In this document: positions 7,356 to 11,569 of the stretch, one piece after another
Position numbering within the stretch: position 1 is the first letter of the stretch
How the letters are laid out: the number at the start of each line of letters is the position of its first letter
Source: Planctomycetia bacterium
Lineage (GTDB): Bacteria > Planctomycetota > Phycisphaerae > Phycisphaerales > SM1A02
Direction: 5' to 3'
Length of the DNA stretch: 11,569 nucleotides
Assembly: GCA_005799475.1 (NCBI GenBank)
Contig: SYGQ01000194.1
Coordinates: 1-11,569 of the forward strand
Program-made: the position numbers and the translations under genes
The notes under the pieces: model-generated
What the model saw: only the letters and a program-made list of their open reading frames with translations
Told to the model about the DNA's origin: nothing
The model's database searches: none

Positions 7356-7817
7356 ATGCCCACCACGAACGACGACGACACCCTTCTTGAAGTTGAGAGA
7401 GTTGCCTCGGTGAGCGGGGCGTTCGGCACGATCACGCGCGATACCGCGGGACTCTGCTGCGCCGCACGCGGCTCGAGCGCGCCCGCGCACTACGGTGTGA
7501 AACGCGCTGGCGACCGCTGGCTTGTGAGCCTTGCGACACCTGACCGATGGCTCAGCGAATCCATCGAGACATCGCTCCTGCACTCGCGCGACACGATGGA
7601 AGACCTTCTCCTCGACGAACTCAAGGACCGTGACTGGACCGAAGGTGCCGTCGCAGTGAAACACTTCCGCGATGAGACGAAGTGCTATGTGTTTGAAGCC
7701 GCGTTGCCGGCGTCCAGCAACGCTCGCGACGACATCAGACGACTCGGCACCCTGCTCGTCGCATTCGAGGGGACATTCTCGGAGCTCGGTGACATGTCGG
7801 AAGCGGAGTCGCCCTAG
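7356..7817 (+). CDS. Small acidic protein of unknown function, upstream of glycosyltransferase
   Basis: I do not recognise this 153-residue protein. It has no signal peptide or membrane segment. It begins with an acidic stretch (NDDD at 5-8), then a probable beta-rich part (HYGVKRAGDRWLVSLATPDRWL, 46-67), a helical part with many acidic residues (SRDTMEDLLLDELKDRDW, 77-94), a strand pair (VAVKHFRDETKCYVFEAALP, 99-118) and a C-terminal helix (RDDIRRLGTLLVAFEGTFSELGDM, 124-147). The beta-strands then helix layout loosely recalls small YbjN/type III chaperone-like folds, but this is only an impression. The frame is open further upstream, yet ATG at 7356 is preferred because it follows the promoter-like TACACT and avoids overlap with prmC. 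The stop lies three bases before the glycosyltransferase start, so the two are almost certainly co-transcribed and may work together. Confidence 0.8.
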   Translation: MPTTNDDDTLLEVERVASVSGAFGTITRDTAGLCCAARGSSAPAHYGVKRAGDRWLVSLATPDRWLSESIETSLLHSRDTMEDLLLDELKDRDWTEGAVAVKHFRDETKCYVFEAALPASSNARDDIRRLGTLLVAFEGTFSELGDMSEAESP

Positions 7818-7820
7818 GAC

Positions 7821-9416
7821 ATGGGAACCCGGGTGCTCATGCTGGGATGGGAGTTTCCGCCGTTCATCACGGGCGGGCTTGGGACGGCCTGCCACGGCCT
7901 GACGAGGGCCCTCACGGCATCGGGATGTCATGTCACCTTCGTGCTGCCCCGCGCGGTTGAAGGCACGAACGCATCTCATGTCGACCTCCTGTCTCCGGAA
8001 TCGGATGCAGGGACCCTCTCGACGCCGTGGACGGAGCCGCCGGCGGCACAGTTTTCCCACGCCGAGACTGACGCGGCAACTGTGCCGATGGCGCCCCTGC
8101 CCTCGATCGACCGCGCCGCGGCACTCGCCGCGGGCACACCGCCCAGACTCGACATCCTCGGCATGCGCACGCTCTCGATGAGCGCGTACGCGCGCCAAGT
8201 TCCTGCGGCATCGCCGGTCACCCTTCGGTGGCTCCGCGCCCTGACTTCGTCCGGCAACGACCCTGCGGTCACCGATGACGACGCCGGAATGCTGGCGCGC
8301 CTCGAATCGATGTCCGACGAGGAGCGCAGCGCCTTTGCGCTCCTCGATCCCACACTTCAACACGCCGTCGACGCGATCGAGATGGCGCGCGCCATCCCTG
8401 AGGCGCACCAGCGCGCCGCGTCGAACGCCGCACCGATCCCGATGGGCGGCTACGACGGCGACCTCATCCTGGCTTCGGAGCGCTACGCGCAGTTCTGCGT
8501 GCGCGCGGCGCGAAACCTCCCCTTCGATGTCATCCACGCACACGACTGGCTGACCTATCCGGCAGGCATCGCGCTCGCGCGCCTCACTGGCCGCCCGCTC
8601 GTCGTCCATGTTCACGCCACAGAGTTCGACCGATCCGGCGACGCGGTCAACCAGAGCGTCTACAACATCGAACGGCGCGGGATGCACGCGGCCGTGCGAG
8701 TCATCGCGGTGAGCGTCCTGACGCGCAATCTGCTCGTGAACCGGTACGGCGTGTCGCAGGACAAGATCGATGTCGTCTACAACGGCGTCGAACTCGAACC
8801 CGCGGCCTACGGCATCAAGCGCATCGAACGCAGCGAGCGGATCGTGCTCTATTTTGGACGCATCACGATGCAGAAGGGCCCCGAGTACTTCCTTCGTGCG
8901 GCCAAGCGAGTGCTTGAAGTGGAGGACAATGTGCGGTTCGTGGTGGCCGGTTCTGGCGACCAAGCCTCGACGATGATCGAGATGGCCGCGGCCATGGGGA
9001 TTGGCGCGAAAATGTCCTTCACAGGGTTCTTGCGCGGCAAGGACATCCAGCGCGTGTTCTCGATGGCTGACCTGTATGTGATGCCGAGCGTCTCGGAACC
9101 CTTTGGGATCGCCCCACTCGAAGCCATGGGCCACCGAGTCCCCGTCATCATCAGCCGGAACTCGGGCGTGTCGGAAGTGCTCACGCACGCGCTCAAGGTC
9201 AACTTCTGGGATGTCGACGACATGGCCAACAAGATCGTGGCCGTCCTCCGACACCCGCCGCTTCGGGCCGAGTTGCGCGATCGCGGATGGTTCGAAGTGC
9301 GTGGCATCACCTGGGACGGCGCGGCTCGCAAGTGCCTGACGACCTACGCCCGCGCCATCGAAGCCCTTCATCGCACCCGTGGCTTCCACCACCATCCCGT
9401 CGCGCGGCGCGCCTGA
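7821..9416 (+). CDS. Glycosyltransferase, glycogen/starch-synthase-like (GT4/GT5 type, GT-B fold)
   Basis: This 531-residue cytoplasmic enzyme should transfer a sugar from a nucleotide sugar with retention of configuration. The N-terminus, WEFPPFITGGLGTACHGL at 10-27, matches the glycine-rich loop of the starch synthase catalytic domain. HAHDW at 239-243 and VHVHATEFD at 262-270 complete the acceptor-side half. The C-terminal half has the donor site: YNGVE (320-324), FGRITMQKG (345-353, with R347 and K352), AGSGD (376-380), and the retaining E-x7-E motif EPFGIAPLE, E426 and E434. Residues about 50-215, between the glycine loop and HAHDW, form an unusually long insertion rich in Ala, Pro and Asp. 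A role in glycogen-like storage polysaccharide synthesis is plausible, but donor and acceptor cannot be read from sequence and another glycan is possible. The start is the ATG three bases after the upstream stop; GGAG at 7805-7808 is a rather distant possible ribosome binding site. Confidence 0.92.
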   Translation: MGTRVLMLGWEFPPFITGGLGTACHGLTRALTASGCHVTFVLPRAVEGTNASHVDLLSPESDAGTLSTPWTEPPAAQFSHAETDAATVPMAPLPSIDRAAALAAGTPPRLDILGMRTLSMSAYARQVPAASPVTLRWLRALTSSGNDPAVTDDDAGMLARLESMSDEERSAFALLDPTLQHAVDAIEMARAIPEAHQRAASNAAPIPMGGYDGDLILASERYAQFCVRAARNLPFDVIHAHDWLTYPAGIALARLTGRPLVVHVHATEFDRSGDAVNQSVYNIERRGMHAAVRVIAVSVLTRNLLVNRYGVSQDKIDVVYNGVELEPAAYGIKRIERSERIVLYFGRITMQKGPEYFLRAAKRVLEVEDNVRFVVAGSGDQASTMIEMAAAMGIGAKMSFTGFLRGKDIQRVFSMADLYVMPSVSEPFGIAPLEAMGHRVPVIISRNSGVSEVLTHALKVNFWDVDDMANKIVAVLRHPPLRAELRDRGWFEVRGITWDGAARKCLTTYARAIEALHRTRGFHHHPVARRA

Positions 9417-9445
9417 GTCCGCGCGCCTGCGAACGGCGCGCCGCG
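9403..9445 (+). terminator. GC-rich stem-loop at the end of the glycosyltransferase gene
   Basis: Bases 9403-9413 and 9435-9445 are perfect 11-base reverse complements (core GCGGCGCGCC / GGCGCGCCGC) around a 21-base loop. The left arm is in the last codons of the glycosyltransferase and the right arm lies in the gap before putA. No run of T follows, so it is not a standard intrinsic terminator; it could slow RNA polymerase or protect the mRNA end. Such pairing can also arise from base composition in GC-rich DNA. Confidence 0.35.
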
Positions 9446-9454
9446 TGCCGTTCC

Positions 9455-9460
9455 TATACT
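9455..9460 (+). promoter_or_regulatory. Possible -10 element of putA
   Basis: TATACT, five of six matches to TATAAT, ends 6 bases before the putA ATG in otherwise very GC-rich DNA. No -35 box or Shine-Dalgarno sequence is seen. Transcription from it would start at or next to the A of ATG, giving a leaderless message. Confidence 0.5.
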
Positions 9461-9466
9461 CGGCTC

Positions 9467-11569
9467 ATGGGATTATTCACTCGCGCCAAGCGCCAGGCCG
9501 CACCGCCGCGCGCAACGGCCCCCAGTTCGCCGCGACAGGGCGAGGGCGACCCTCCGACGCCAGTATGCGGTGACGCGGCGCTCGAAGCGCGCACTGAGGT
9601 CATCGCGCGTGAGATCCTCGATTCGGCGCGCACCGGTCAGTCGGGGGTCCTGAGCACAGCGTTCTGGTCTGACCGGCTGATGGCGTGGTCGATGAAGGAT
9701 CCCGGCTTCAAGGTCGAGCTCTTCCGATTCGTCGATTGTTTCCCGGCGCTCAAGACACCCGACGCCATCTACGACCACCTCGTCGACTTCATGTCGCAAC
9801 CGGGCATCTCGCTGCCGCCTGGGTTGGATCTCGGCATGCGGGCCGGCGGACTCGCGAAGGGCCTCGTCGCGCGCACGATGGCCTCGCAGATTGAGTCGAT
9901 GGCCGAAAAGTTCATCGCGGGTGAAGACGCCAAGAGCGCCCTGCCGGCGCTCAAGAAGTCATGGTCGTCGTCCATGGGATTCAGCGTGGATCTCCTCGGG
10001 GAGCTCTGTTTGAGCGACGAAGAAGCCGCGGCCTACCGCGCCAAGTACTTGGACCTCATCGCGAACCTGCCCAGCGAAGTTGCCTCGTGGCCCGCGAACC
10101 CGCTCCTCGAACGGGACCACCTCGGGCCGATCCCGCGCACGAATGTCTCGATCAAGATTTCGTCGGTCTTCGCGCGGACCGACCCGATCGATACGGCCGG
10201 ATCGATCGCCGGCCTCGTTGCTGCGCTGGAACCGATCCTCAAAGAAGCGAAGTCCCGCGGCGTCTTCGTGAACTTTGACATGGAACACCATTCGTTCAAG
10301 GATCTGACGCTCGAACTCTTCATGCGCTGCTGCGAGCGCGTGGAGTTCGACGCCGGACTCGCGATGCAGGCGTACCTGCGCTCGGGTGAAGCCGACGCGC
10401 GGCGGATCATCGAGTGGTCAAGGCGGAGCGGACGCGTGGTCTCGGTGCGCCTGGTGAAGGGCGCGTACTGGGACTCAGAGACAATCATCGCGGAGCAGTT
10501 CGGCTGGCCTTCCCCCGTGTGGGCGGCGAAGCTCGACACCGACGCCTGCTTTGAGCGGATGGCCGCGCTCTTCATCGATGCGACGCCGCGCGTCAATGGT
10601 CAGGGCGGTGTGAAGCTGGCACTCGGATCGCACAACGCGCGATCCATCGCGGCGGCGCTCGCGATGGTCGAGCGCGCAGGGCTCCCAACGAGCGCGATCG
10701 AACTGCAGATGCTCCACGGCATGGCGGACCCTCTGAAGTCGGCGATGGTGGCGCGCGGACTGCGGCTGCGCGAGTACATGCCGGTGGGGCGGATGATCCC
10801 GGGGATGGCGTACCTGGTGCGACGACTTCTCGAGAACACGAGCAATGAGAGCTGGCTGCGGTCGGGCTTCGCCGATGGCGCCGACGCCGCGGCACTCGTG
10901 GCAAGTCCGCACCGCGCCCGAGGGGCCGGTTCGGGCACCGACGATGGGCTCCTGCGGCTCACACGCGCCGCCGAACACCACGCCCTCAGCGACTCGGATC
11001 CGGGCGTCGGCGATGGCCGACCATTTTTCAGCGAGCCGCTGCGAGATTTTTCGGTTGCTGAGCGCCGGAGTGCGTTCGCCGCGGCCGTTGAGCGAACCGG
11101 CGTGCCCACGGTCGCCAATGATGGCACCGCCGAAACTGCCGCGCATGCCGTGGGCGTTGCCCTCGATGGCTTCGCCGCGTGGCGCGACACGCCCTGGCGC
11201 GATCGCGCTCGCGTGCTCACGCGTGCAGGCGCGATCATGCGCGCGCGGCGTGACGAACTTTCCGCGGTCATCATCCTCGAGTCCGGAAAGACCTGGCGCG
11301 AGGCCGACGGTGATGTCTGCGAAGCGATCGAGTTCTGCGAGTTCTATGCGCGAAGCGCACGAGGTCTCTTCGAGCCGCGTCGGCTCGGCCGATTCACGGG
11401 GGAGATCAACGATGAGTGGTTCCAGCCGCGAGGTGTCGCGGTCGTCATCTCGCCGTGGAACTTTCCGTTGGCGATCTGCTGCGGCATGACGGTCGCGGCG
11501 CTTGTCACCGGCAACACGGTCATCGTCAAGCCCGCCGAGCAGACCCCCGCGATCGCCCGCTCGTTCTGC
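9467..11569 (+). CDS. putA: Bifunctional proline dehydrogenase / L-glutamate gamma-semialdehyde dehydrogenase, partial (3' end outside window)
   Basis: PutA oxidises proline to pyrroline-5-carboxylate with FAD, then the hydrolysed product to glutamate with NAD+, passing the intermediate through an internal tunnel. The first 701 codons are present, with no stop before the right edge. Residues 1-40 are Ala/Pro/Arg-rich and lack the ribbon-helix-helix DNA-binding domain of E. coli PutA, so autorepression is not expected. The proline dehydrogenase barrel covers about 150-465: FDMEHHSFKDLT with D271, RLVKGAYWD at 328-336, LHGMA at 416-420, and the substrate site Y437, R452 and R453, spaced exactly as Tyr540, Arg555 and Arg556 of the E. 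coli enzyme. The aldehyde dehydrogenase domain starts near 560 and shows SPWNFPL (662-668) and VKPAEQTP with K688; its catalytic Cys and Glu would lie beyond the window. The gene has its own promoter-like TATACT. A complete protein of roughly 1,000 residues is expected. Confidence 0.95.
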   Translation, partial: MGLFTRAKRQAAPPRATAPSSPRQGEGDPPTPVCGDAALEARTEVIAREILDSARTGQSGVLSTAFWSDRLMAWSMKDPGFKVELFRFVDCFPALKTPDAIYDHLVDFMSQPGISLPPGLDLGMRAGGLAKGLVARTMASQIESMAEKFIAGEDAKSALPALKKSWSSSMGFSVDLLGELCLSDEEAAAYRAKYLDLIANLPSEVASWPANPLLERDHLGPIPRTNVSIKISSVFARTDPIDTAGSIAGLVAALEPILKEAKSRGVFVNFDMEHHSFKDLTLELFMRCCERVEFDAGLAMQAYLRSGEADARRIIEWSRRSGRVVSVRLVKGAYWDSETIIAEQFGWPSPVWAAKLDTDACFERMAALFIDATPRVNGQGGVKLALGSHNARSIAAALAMVERAGLPTSAIELQMLHGMADPLKSAMVARGLRLREYMPVGRMIPGMAYLVRRLLENTSNESWLRSGFADGADAAALVASPHRARGAGSGTDDGLLRLTRAAEHHALSDSDPGVGDGRPFFSEPLRDFSVAERRSAFAAAVERTGVPTVANDGTAETAAHAVGVALDGFAAWRDTPWRDRARVLTRAGAIMRARRDELSAVIILESGKTWREADGDVCEAIEFCEFYARSARGLFEPRRLGRFTGEINDEWFQPRGVAVVISPWNFPLAICCGMTVAALVTGNTVIVKPAEQTPAIARSFC

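Noticed and set aside
7311..9395. Upstream extension of the prmC frame to about 1,026 residues
   Set aside because: The extra part is antisense to the glycosyltransferase and small-protein genes, is His/Arg/Asp-rich without domains, and PrmC's own N-terminal domain starts at the ATG at 7310.
10475..11489. Open frames on both strands inside putA (minus 10475-11146, plus 10845-11489)
   Set aside because: The putA frame has continuous family motifs through this region; the others are shadows in GC-rich DNA.

Overview
The window is GC-rich (roughly two thirds G+C by eye) and densely coding. It holds eight protein genes, two of them cut by the window ends, with intergenic gaps of at most about 50 bases. 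No rRNA, tRNA, CRISPR array or insertion sequence was seen. High GC, a GldA/GldFG/DUF4340 set, a GAF-receiver signalling protein and a PutA without the DNA-binding domain fit a Gram-negative environmental bacterium. A planctomycete of the Phycisphaerae type is my best guess from gene style, at modest confidence.

Region 1 (1-4806, minus strand) is a three-gene operon read leftward: an ABC ATPase, a fused ABC-2 permease/GldG-like protein, and a DUF4340 membrane-anchored protein running off the left edge. Each downstream gene starts with GTG inside a GTGA overlap with the stop codon before it, so the three are probably translationally coupled and form one membrane complex. Systems of this kind are related to the Gld ABC transporter known from Bacteroidota gliding; the substrate here is unknown.

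Region 2 (4807-6313) starts with a 43-base divergent spacer containing a perfect inverted repeat, followed on the plus strand by a signalling protein. It has an N-terminal PAS-like region, a GAF domain, a segment resembling a histidine-kinase dimerisation helix without its histidine, and a complete receiver domain. Region 3 (6315-7310, minus) is prmC, the release-factor glutamine methyltransferase, converging on the signalling gene with a single base between the stops.

Region 4 (7356-9416, plus) is a two-gene unit: a small unrecognised acidic protein and, three bases later, a GT4/GT5-type glycosyltransferase resembling glycogen synthases, with a long insertion in its N-terminal half. Region 5 (9467-11569, plus) is the first 701 codons of putA, the bifunctional proline catabolic enzyme, cut by the right edge inside its aldehyde dehydrogenase domain.

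A pattern across the window: all five genes that begin a transcription unit have a TA-rich -10-like hexamer (TACACT, TATACT or TACGAT) ending only 6-13 bases before ATG, and no Shine-Dalgarno sequence. The genes inside operons have purine-rich Shine-Dalgarno-like sites. This suggests very short or leaderless 5' ends for first genes. I found no convincing evidence of a wholly new system. The most unusual items are the fused permease/GldG protein with its helical insertion, the degenerate kinase-receiver protein, and the glycosyltransferase with its small partner.
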